64,000 bases of DNA from Mucilaginibacter celer (GTDB lineage Bacteria > Bacteroidota > Bacteroidia > Sphingobacteriales > Sphingobacteriaceae), in assembly GCF_003576455.2 (NCBI RefSeq), contig NZ_CP032869.1, positions 4,960,001 to 5,024,000 on the forward strand. Reading direction: 5' to 3'. Positions within the stretch are counted from its first letter, which is position 1. Each line of letters starts with the position of its first letter. Under the pieces are notes generated by a model. It saw only the letters and a program-made list of their open reading frames with translations. It did no database searches and was not told where the DNA came from. Of the stretch, positions 57,176-64,000 are shown one piece after another. A program made the position numbers and the translations under genes.

Positions 57176-58651
57176 ATGGCATTTAAATTTACTCCTTCAT
57201 TTGGTAAAGAGATCAGCCTGGAAAACACCGATCCGGAAGAATATCTTGTAATAGCGCTCGAGACAGCGAAACACCTTCAGTGGAATATTATTTACAACGG
57301 CAAAAACGGCTTCATAGCAATGATTGGCGGCGGCTTATTTACCCCCATGCAGGACTTTCGTTTGGTAATTAGCGATCATACCGCAACAATTACAAGTAAA
57401 AATGCCGATGGCAAATTAAGCGACTGGTCAAAATTAAACCAGAAAAACGTAGATAGTTACATTGAAACGTTCGGGCAATTTAAAGCAACCATAACAGACG
57501 AACAACTGGCAGAAAAGCTGGCTGCACTGGCACCAGTATTTGAATCGGCCGAAGATGACGTTTTAAATGCACCGCCACCAACTGCAAAACAAAACCTGTT
57601 GAGTTTTTTTGGCTTCTTCATTCCGCAAAAAGGTTATTTTGTAACACCCGTTATTGTTAATCTTAATCTTGCCGTTTTTATTATTATGGTGATTTGCGGT
57701 GTTTCTGTCTTCGAGCCCACAACAACTGATCTGATGAACTGGGGTGCCGATTTCGGCCCTTTAACCCTCAACCATCAATGGTGGCGGCTGATTAGCAGTA
57801 CTTTTCTTCATATCGGTATTTTCCATATCCTGATGAATATGTACGCCCTCATCTACGTAGGTATTTTGCTCGAGCCGGTGTTAAATAAATTCAAATTTGC
57901 CGTTGCATACCTGCTTACGGGGCTGGTAGCCAGCATCACCAGCATTGGGGTTCATCCTTTCCAGGTTAGCGCAGGGGCTTCGGGGGCTATATTTGGTATG
58001 TATGGTGTTTTCCTTTCATTGCTTACCACCAATGTAATTGAAAAATCGGTGCGTAAGCAGCTGTTGGTGAGCATAAGCGTGTTTGTGGCCTATAACCTGA
58101 TGGGCGGCACAAAAGCAGGGGTGGATAATGCCGCACACGTCGGAGGATTGCTTAGCGGCTTTGCCATTGGTTACCTTTATTATCCAAGCCTGGTTCAGCC
58201 GCAAAAAAAGGGACTTGAACTAATAGTTACTATGTTTATCGCGGTATTTATATTGGGGGGCAGTGCGGTAGCCTATCTGAAAATCCCCAACGTAGCAGCT
58301 ATCTATGAAGCCAGGATGAAAGATTTTTCGATAAAGGAATCGATGGCTCTTGAGGTGTTGAGTATGCCAAAGGATACCGACAAAGAGGTTTTACTTTCCG
58401 AACTCAAAGATCGCGGTTTGTATTACTGGAATGAAAATATTAAGCTCCTCAACTCGGTTGATTCTCTTAACCTGCCCGATGTTATCAAAGATCGTAACAA
58501 ATTTTTAAAGCATTATTGTGACCTGCGGATTGAAAGCTATAACCTTTACTACAAACAAATAGAAGGGAAACAACCTGTTGCGCAAGCTTCAATCGATTCG
58601 CTTAACCAGGAAATTTCCCGCATTCTTGATGACCTTAAAAATTTTAATTGA
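57176..58651 (+). CDS. Rhomboid-family intramembrane serine protease
   Basis: Protein of 491 residues. Residues 1-150 form a soluble N-terminal domain of unknown type (ISLENTDPEEYLVIALETAK). The rhomboid core (about 155-345) has STFLHIGIFHILMNMYALIY, the catalytic Ser in VSAGASGAIFGMYG (about 268) and the catalytic His in NAAHVGGLLSGFAIGYLY (about 320). A further membrane helix and a charged C-terminal domain (about 375-491) follow. It cleaves membrane substrates within the bilayer. The extra domains at both ends are larger than in minimal rhomboids. Confidence 0.88.
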   Translation: MAFKFTPSFGKEISLENTDPEEYLVIALETAKHLQWNIIYNGKNGFIAMIGGGLFTPMQDFRLVISDHTATITSKNADGKLSDWSKLNQKNVDSYIETFGQFKATITDEQLAEKLAALAPVFESAEDDVLNAPPPTAKQNLLSFFGFFIPQKGYFVTPVIVNLNLAVFIIMVICGVSVFEPTTTDLMNWGADFGPLTLNHQWWRLISSTFLHIGIFHILMNMYALIYVGILLEPVLNKFKFAVAYLLTGLVASITSIGVHPFQVSAGASGAIFGMYGVFLSLLTTNVIEKSVRKQLLVSISVFVAYNLMGGTKAGVDNAAHVGGLLSGFAIGYLYYPSLVQPQKKGLELIVTMFIAVFILGGSAVAYLKIPNVAAIYEARMKDFSIKESMALEVLSMPKDTDKEVLLSELKDRGLYYWNENIKLLNSVDSLNLPDVIKDRNKFLKHYCDLRIESYNLYYKQIEGKQPVAQASIDSLNQEISRILDDLKNFN

Positions 58652-58709
58652 CAATACCCAAAGTGCGGCAATTCCTAATCTCTAACCACCAACCTCTAAT
58701 CACTAAAAA

Positions 58710-59510
58710 CTACTTCACACTTTTGCGCTGCACAATGAAATATCCGGCTACAAAAACTACAACCGCCACAGCCAGGCTTACAAAAACATCTTTGGTAAAA
58801 ATATCAATAGCCAACTGGTTAGCCGGATTGGCTTTATCGCGCCGCATCATGGTAGTGATAGCCACCATTGGGTGCGAGTATGGAAAAGCATAGGCGTATT
58901 CCCAGCCTTTTGAAGCGAGGATAACACCCGCAATGGTGCAAACAAAACCTATGCCCATCGGCTTCAAAAAGTCAGACCAAAGCAGGCTGAGCAAAAACTG
59001 AATGGCCAGGATGCCTGATGCCGAAAGGAACAGCTTGAAATAAATCTGCACCAGTTCTTTTTCCATGTGGAAATTGTCAAACCGCAGTTCGGGTTTCACA
59101 ACGCTCAGTAAATCGCCAAAACCAATGGTAAACAGTACAAAAAGGGCTAAACATACAAATACCAAAAATATAGCGTATACATACTTGGCTGCATAAACAT
59201 ACCACCGGGCTATGGGCAACGTAAACAAAGTTTTCCAGGTATCGGCTTTATGTTCAACGCTGTTTACCGAATAGGCTATAAAAATAATATACATGGGCAG
59301 CAGTAACGAACCCATAATACCCAATATAGCGCCCGCAAACTGAAGCCACAATACCATTGGAGGCATTGAAGCCAGGGTGGCGCTTCGGCTGTAAAAGCCG
59401 GCAAATATTAAACTGTTAATAAGAAGCGGCAACAAAACAGAAGCCCAAAAGCCCAGCGTTTTACGGCTTTTATAAAATTCGGAACGGAATGCAAGTATAA
59501 ATCCCTTCAT
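58710..59510 (-). CDS. ABC-2-type exporter permease
   Basis: Protein of 266 residues with about six membrane helices, the ABC-2 layout: cytosolic N-terminus FILAFRSEFYKSRKTLGFWASVLLPLLI, then SLLLPMYIIFIAYSVNSVEHKADTWKTLFTLPIARW, which is typical of bacitracin/lantibiotic-type permeases. It starts 3 bases after the ATPase gene and works with it. A ctaatctctaaccaccaacctctaatc word repeat (58676-58706) lies at its stop. Confidence 0.85.
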   Translation of the reverse strand: MKGFILAFRSEFYKSRKTLGFWASVLLPLLINSLIFAGFYSRSATLASMPPMVLWLQFAGAILGIMGSLLLPMYIIFIAYSVNSVEHKADTWKTLFTLPIARWYVYAAKYVYAIFLVFVCLALFVLFTIGFGDLLSVVKPELRFDNFHMEKELVQIYFKLFLSASGILAIQFLLSLLWSDFLKPMGIGFVCTIAGVILASKGWEYAYAFPYSHPMVAITTMMRRDKANPANQLAIDIFTKDVFVSLAVAVVVFVAGYFIVQRKSVK

Positions 59511-59513
59511 GGC

Positions 59514-60413
59514 TCAGGCTTTTTGGGTAATATCTAAAAATAATTTCTCCAGGTCTTTTTGCTGTTTAACAATACTGTAAACTACCTGGTTGTTTTTATT
59601 AAGCAGGGCGTTTATATCGCCCATTTGCTGTTTGGAGATGTAGGGTACAAATAAATTTTCGTCGTTTACTTCAGTAACATCATAGTTGTTACGGGTAAGC
59701 AGGTTGGCGGCATCTACCGTATTGGCTGCCTCAATGCGCACCAATGGTTTGCTGATAGCCTGCAAATCGGCAATGCTGCCCTGAAAAAGCATGGCCCCGC
59801 CGTTAATAATGCCAACATGGGTAGCCATACGTTCAATTTCGCCCAGCAGATGGCTGGAGATAAAAACGGTTTTGCCATGTTCGGCGACCAGTTTCTTCAA
59901 TAACTCGCGAATTTCGATAATGCCATTCGGGTCCAGGCCGTTGGTTGGCTCGTCTAAAATTAACAGTTTAGGGTCGGGCAGCAGGGCAAGCGCTATGCCC
60001 AGGCGTTGCTTCATCCCTAATGAATACTGCCCCGCCTTTTTGTTGGCGGCATTGCTTAATTGCACCAGCGCCAGCATGTCATCAACACGTGTATCGGGTA
60101 CCTGCAGCAATAAAGCCCTGTTTAGCAAATTTTCCTTACCGGTAAGATGCTGGTATATGGCAGGCTGCTCAATAAGCGAACCTATTTGTTTAAGGATCTG
60201 GATGCGACGGGTTTTAATATCCTGCCCAAAAATGTGAATATCGCCCGCATCGGGCTTTAAAAGGTTTAGGAGGAGTTTGATGGTAGTGGTTTTCCCGGCG
60301 CCGTTAGGCCCAAGAAAACCATATATACTTCCTTCCGGTACCTGCAGCGCTAATGATTTTACAACCTGCTGCTTGCCAAAGGTGAAGGAAAGCCCTTCGG
60401 TGCTGATTACCAT
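59514..60413 (-). CDS. ABC transporter ATP-binding protein (BcrA-like)
   Basis: ATPase of 299 residues. Walker A is GPNGAGKTTTIKLLLNLL (about 35), the Q-loop is at SLIEQPAIY, the signature is YSLGMKQRLGIALAL and Walker B LLILDEPTNGLDP, followed by the H-loop ISSHLLGEIERM. The C-terminal part is that of bacitracin- or lantibiotic-type exporters. It is coupled with the permease downstream and overlaps a small membrane-protein gene upstream by 7 bases. Substrate unknown; a LytS-type kinase gene diverges from this unit. Confidence 0.9.
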   Translation of the reverse strand: MVISTEGLSFTFGKQQVVKSLALQVPEGSIYGFLGPNGAGKTTTIKLLLNLLKPDAGDIHIFGQDIKTRRIQILKQIGSLIEQPAIYQHLTGKENLLNRALLLQVPDTRVDDMLALVQLSNAANKKAGQYSLGMKQRLGIALALLPDPKLLILDEPTNGLDPNGIIEIRELLKKLVAEHGKTVFISSHLLGEIERMATHVGIINGGAMLFQGSIADLQAISKPLVRIEAANTVDAANLLTRNNYDVTEVNDENLFVPYISKQQMGDINALLNKNNQVVYSIVKQQKDLEKLFLDITQKA

Positions 60414-60619
60414 ATGTTATTGCTTTTTGCTACCGAGCAAACGTTTTTAACCAATACAAAACCTTTGTGGAACAACGAGGTAGCATGTACTGCCGTACGG
60501 CCAATTTCGGCCGACTCGTGTTTTTGCTCAAACTGGTAGCTTACACCTAATATAAGGGCAAACATTACCGGGATCAATAACATGATAAAAGGGTTTGAGT
60601 TTTTGATAAGCGTTTTCAT
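60407..60619 (-). CDS. Small membrane protein preceding the ABC exporter
   Basis: Protein of 70 residues from ATG 60617-60619 (MKTLIKNSNPFIMLLIPVMF); 10 more open codons upstream are less likely. One membrane helix (about 11-28) is followed by a charged segment QFEQKHESAEIGRTAVHATS. No family recognised. The 7-base overlap with the ATPase gene suggests co-translation and a part in the exporter. Confidence 0.55.
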   Translation of the reverse strand: MKTLIKNSNPFIMLLIPVMFALILGVSYQFEQKHESAEIGRTAVHATSLFHKGFVLVKNVCSVAKSNNIW

Positions 60620-60858
60620 TGTGAGTGATTTTATACAACAAAGGAACATCTAAAAAATATCCTGCTAAAATCATTTAGACCAACTCACTTTGTTTATAGA
60701 TGAACGCTTTTATACACCTTTTAACCCGTTCATCGATAATAAAAGCCAGTTCATCGAAAAAATGGGGTGCTATATATAAATATAAGGCCGATATCATTGT
60801 CAAAACACTAAATTAGATGCCATGCCCTATCAACAAAAGGGTTTTATTTTAGCAGATA

Positions 60859-61914
60859 ATGGAGGCTACATTACCATTACAGAAACATAAAAGCGGCATT
60901 AAAACAGCCTGGATCATATTCTGGCACCTGTTTTTTTGGATGGCCATCATATCTTTTTTTGTTTTTTTGGCGAGGATTAACGATGCGCAACTAACCAGCA
61001 AGGAGCTGACAGTGATCTTTTTGCTTTACCCGGTTATCAATATCAGCCTGTTTTATCTTAATTACCTGGTTTTTATCCCCAACTTTTTAAATAAAAAACG
61101 CTACTGGCTTTATGCCGGCATTGTATTGATAAGTATTATAGCATACGGCTTTTTTAAATACGGCGTAGGCTTAATTTTTAAAGATATTGTGCTGGTGCAT
61201 CAAAAGGGGCATGTTATAAGCTTTGCCACCTATTTTTACAGCAGTATTTTCACCAGCCTCATCTTTGTATTTCTGAGCACCGCCCTAAAATTCAGTACCG
61301 ATTGGTTTTTGAACGAGCGCATCCAGCGCGACCTGGAAAACCAGCGCCTCAGTGCCGAACTGGCTTTTCTGAAATCGCAGATCAACCCGCACTTTTTATT
61401 TAACTCGCTTAACAGCATTTATTCGCTGGCCTATCAGCGCTCGGAAACTACACCCGAGGCTATTTTAAAGCTGTCCGAAATTATGCGGTACATGCTGTAT
61501 GAATGTAACGACACCAAGGTTGATCTGAGCAAAGAACTCCAATACCTGCAAAACTATATCGACCTTCAAAAAATCCGCTTCGGGGCCAAAGCTTTTATTG
61601 ATTTTAAGGTGGATGGCAATATCACCAACCAAAAAATCGAACCACTTTTATTGATCGCCTTTATCGAAAACGCTTTTAAGCATGGCGTGGCCAATGATAT
61701 CACCTCACCCATAAAGCTGCTTATTAATGTGGCCGATGGTAAACTACATTTCTATATCCAGAACAAAAAACACACCCTTAACCGCGATGCGGTGGGTGGC
61801 ATAGGCCTCATCAATGTACAGCGCCGCCTTAATCTGCTTTATCCCGATAGATATAAATTAAATATCCGCGATGAAGAAAACACCTACACTTGTGAATTAT
61901 CGATAGATTTATAA
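60859..61914 (+). CDS. LytS-type sensor histidine kinase
   Basis: Inner-membrane kinase of 351 residues. Four membrane helices occupy about 18-150. The His-kinase block starts LKSQINPHFLFNSLNSIYSLAY with the phospho-His at 178. The ATP-binding part has EPLLLIAFIENAFKHGV (N-box) and GGIGLINVQRRL (G-box). It signals to a LytTR regulator, here probably the one at 63324. The DUF1080 gene starts 9 bases later, so a DUF1080 gene sits between kinase and regulator. Confidence 0.92.
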   Translation: MEATLPLQKHKSGIKTAWIIFWHLFFWMAIISFFVFLARINDAQLTSKELTVIFLLYPVINISLFYLNYLVFIPNFLNKKRYWLYAGIVLISIIAYGFFKYGVGLIFKDIVLVHQKGHVISFATYFYSSIFTSLIFVFLSTALKFSTDWFLNERIQRDLENQRLSAELAFLKSQINPHFLFNSLNSIYSLAYQRSETTPEAILKLSEIMRYMLYECNDTKVDLSKELQYLQNYIDLQKIRFGAKAFIDFKVDGNITNQKIEPLLLIAFIENAFKHGVANDITSPIKLLINVADGKLHFYIQNKKHTLNRDAVGGIGLINVQRRLNLLYPDRYKLNIRDEENTYTCELSIDL

Positions 61915-61923
61915 AACTAACCG

Positions 61924-63267
61924 ATGATAACCATGAGCTATCTGAAAAACTTGCTTCCCGCCCTGCTGTTAGCTGCATCCGGCTTAACAACCTCGGCACA
62001 AACCGACCCTAAAGCCACCGAAGTTTGGGATCCGGAGCCCGAAGTTGTGTTACCTGGCACAGGGAACAAACCTCCGTCGGATGCTATTATTCTGTTTGAT
62101 GGCAAAAACCTTGATAAATGGACCGATCAAAAAGGCAACAAACCCAGCTGGACTGTTAAAGACGGCATTGTAACCGTTAAACCCGGCAGCGGCTCCATCA
62201 TCACCAAACAAAACTTTGCCGATTGCCAGCTGCACATTGAATGGCGCACACCCGCCATTGTGAAAGGCGAAGGCCAGGAACGCGGTAACAGCGGCGTAAT
62301 TATGCAAAGCCGGTACGAACTTCAGATACTGGACAGTTATAAAAACCGCACCTACTCAAACGGGCAGGCAGGTTCTATATACAAACAATATGTACCCCAG
62401 GTTAATGCCTCGCTTAAACCCGGCGCCTGGCAAAAATATGATATCATTTACACCGCCCCCCGTTTCAATATAGATAGTTCGGTTAAAACACCGGCTTATA
62501 TTACAGTATTGCACAATGGAGTGCTGGTACAAAACCATGTGGCTATTAAAGGTACAGTAGCCCACGTTGGGCAGCCTAAATATCAAAAACATGCCTTCGC
62601 ACTGCCTTTGTTGTTGCAGGAGCATGAGTTCCCGGTATCGTTTCGCAATATCTGGATCAGGGAGCTGGGCGTTCAAAAACTACTCAACGGTAAGGATAAA
62701 AAAGGCTGGTATACTTACCTGGATACCTTGGGCAAGGACAATGATGTACACCATAACTTCGCCATCGAAAATGGCATGGTGCATGTTATGGGCAAATACT
62801 TTGGCTATATGGCCACTCAGAAATCGTACGATAACTATTACCTTAAGGTAGTATTTAAATGGGGCACCAAACAATATCATCCCCGCGAAAAAGGGGCGCG
62901 CGATGCCGGTATTTTATATCATTTTGGAGAAAGTGATAAAGACGTGGTTTGGCCTCGATCAATTGAATGCCAGATACAGGAAGGTGATTGCGGCGATATT
63001 TGGTGCGTACAGCACACCAGCGTGGTTACGCCCAATAAATCAGCCATCGAGTGGGATCAGCAGCGGGTTTATCGCACCGCCAATTTCGAAAACCCGTGCG
63101 GCGAATGGAATACCATCGAAATTATTTGCAGCGGCAATCAGATTGAGCATTACGTAAACGGGCACCTGGTAAACTGGGGCATAGCCTCGCTTTCACATGG
63201 GCGTATCCTGCTGCAATCGGAAGGAGCCGAAATTTGGTACAAATCAATCGAGTTGACGCCGTTATGA
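61924..63267 (+). CDS. Exported double-DUF1080 protein
   Basis: Protein of 447 residues with a signal peptide (MSYLKNLLPALLLAASGLTTSAQ from the fourth codon). Two DUF1080 (3-keto-disaccharide hydrolase, LamG-like) domains run in tandem, about 52-240 (LFDGKNLDKWTDQKG, GNSGVIMQSRYELQILD) and 248-447 (DKKGWYTYLDTLGKDNDVHH, ECQIQEGDCGDIWCVQHTS). It is placed between a LytS kinase (9 bases) and a LytTR regulator (56 bases). It probably acts on carbohydrate outside the inner membrane. Confidence 0.85.
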   Translation: MITMSYLKNLLPALLLAASGLTTSAQTDPKATEVWDPEPEVVLPGTGNKPPSDAIILFDGKNLDKWTDQKGNKPSWTVKDGIVTVKPGSGSIITKQNFADCQLHIEWRTPAIVKGEGQERGNSGVIMQSRYELQILDSYKNRTYSNGQAGSIYKQYVPQVNASLKPGAWQKYDIIYTAPRFNIDSSVKTPAYITVLHNGVLVQNHVAIKGTVAHVGQPKYQKHAFALPLLLQEHEFPVSFRNIWIRELGVQKLLNGKDKKGWYTYLDTLGKDNDVHHNFAIENGMVHVMGKYFGYMATQKSYDNYYLKVVFKWGTKQYHPREKGARDAGILYHFGESDKDVVWPRSIECQIQEGDCGDIWCVQHTSVVTPNKSAIEWDQQRVYRTANFENPCGEWNTIEIICSGNQIEHYVNGHLVNWGIASLSHGRILLQSEGAEIWYKSIELTPL

Positions 63268-63323
63268 TACTTTTAAGAAATCAGAATATTTAATTTAAAC
63301 CATTATTACATTATTTTTACGCT

Positions 63324-64000
63324 ATGATAAGATGTTTGGTAGTTGACGATGAGCCTTTGGCGCTGCACATTCTGGAAGATTATATATCCAAAATGCCTTT
63401 TTTGCAATTGGTTAAAGCCACAACCAACCCTATCGAAGCCCTAACCATGGTGCAGGCCGCCGAAGCCGACCTGGTTTTCCTCGACGTGCAAATGCCCGAA
63501 CTTACCGGCATCCAATTCCTGAAAATAGCCAACGGCAAGGCCAAAGTAATTTTAACCACCGCCTACCCGCAATACGCCTTAGAAGGTTACGAACTTGATG
63601 TGGTAGATTACCTGCTGAAACCCATCGCATTCGACCGGTTTTTTAAATCGGTACAAAAAGCGCAGTCCATCATTCAGCCGGTAGCCACCAAACCGGTGGT
63701 AGTACAGGCCGAGCCCGTGCAACAGGATGATTTTTCGACAGATTTTATTTTTGTTAAAACCGAGCATAAAATTCAGAAAGTATACCTGCACGATATTGTG
63801 TTTATTGAGGGCTTGAAGGATTACATCTCCATATTTACCTCAACCGAGCGTATCATTACCCTGCAAGGCATGAAAAAAATGGAAGATGCCCTGCCCGAAA
63901 AACATTTTGTACGCGTACATAAATCATACATTGTAGCGCTTAACAAAATTGACAGCATCGAGCGGAGCCGCATCCAGATAGGTGATAAGATCATCCCGGT
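63324..64000 (+). CDS. LytTR-family response regulator (3' end beyond window)
   Basis: Starts at ATG 63324 and is open to the right edge (about 225 codons). The receiver domain begins CLVVDDEPLALHILEDYI; the phospho-acceptor is Asp54 in LVFLDVQMPELTG, with LTTAYPQYALEGYELDVVDY and the KP dipeptide. A linker with Val/Gln repeats follows (about 118-140), then a LytTR DNA-binding domain (IVFIEGLKDYISIFT, FVRVHKSYIVAL). It should be the partner of the LytS kinase at 60859. Confidence 0.92.
   Translation, partial: MIRCLVVDDEPLALHILEDYISKMPFLQLVKATTNPIEALTMVQAAEADLVFLDVQMPELTGIQFLKIANGKAKVILTTAYPQYALEGYELDVVDYLLKPIAFDRFFKSVQKAQSIIQPVATKPVVVQAEPVQQDDFSTDFIFVKTEHKIQKVYLHDIVFIEGLKDYISIFTSTERIITLQGMKKMEDALPEKHFVRVHKSYIVALNKIDSIERSRIQIGDKIIP

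Overview
The window looks like a chromosome segment of a Bacteroidota bacterium, most likely family Sphingobacteriaceae (Mucilaginibacter- or Pedobacter-like; this placement is an inference). Supporting signs are TAnnTTTG-type -7 promoter boxes with TTTG-like -33 boxes, a GLPGLI-family protein next to an outer-membrane barrel with a regulatory N-terminal domain, DUF4834, DUF2961 and DUF1080 proteins, LytS/LytTR signalling genes, a NagB fused to a PIG-L domain, and a complete rrn operon.

Layout. 1-8400: tail of an unknown gene, YjjG-like HAD phosphatase, upp, a GNAT-MarR pair with a likely operator, uvrB, two small membrane proteins and a YfhO-type membrane protein. 8400-14000: a MITE-like repeat, two glycosyltransferases and a tricorn-like S41 protease. 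14000-21000: aconitase, a secreted protein, an aspartyl protease cut by an in-frame TGA, and an MBOAT/SGNH acyl-transfer pair. 21000-24000: nagB and an 850-bp non-coding stretch that holds a possible structured small RNA. 24000-30500: a membrane-anchored LamG-kelch-TM-winged-helix-BTAD regulator diverging from an outer-membrane barrel plus GLPGLI operon, with three exact 11-bp direct repeats at 21-bp period between them. 30500-37700: a four-gene sugar-acid/fucose-type catabolic operon, a Crp/Fnr regulator, pirin with a receiver-like partner, and a PH-like membrane protein. 38050-44200: rrn operon on the minus strand (16S-tRNA-Ile-tRNA-Ala-23S-5S) driven by three tandem promoters. 44300-64000: an rRNA m5C methyltransferase, two glycosyltransferase-like proteins, an outer-membrane protein, a GH3 enzyme, a UvrD-like helicase-nuclease, an M28 peptidase, small PLDc_N proteins, rhomboid protease, an ABC exporter with a small membrane protein, and a LytS kinase - DUF1080 - LytTR regulator group that runs off the end.

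The most interesting candidate system is the divergent regulator/outer-membrane operon at 23944-30399: an extracytoplasmic sensor joined through one membrane helix to a SARP-like DNA-binding module, with an ordered site array in front of the presumed target. The second theme is many intergenic hairpins built from short reiterated 'words' (cggatttcgga, gatgtgcagat, ctaatctc, aactgc, tttgcgtc and others). They lie beside genes, inside rrn spacers and in places run into coding ends, including the first codons of the HAD gene and the stop codon of the Crp-like gene.
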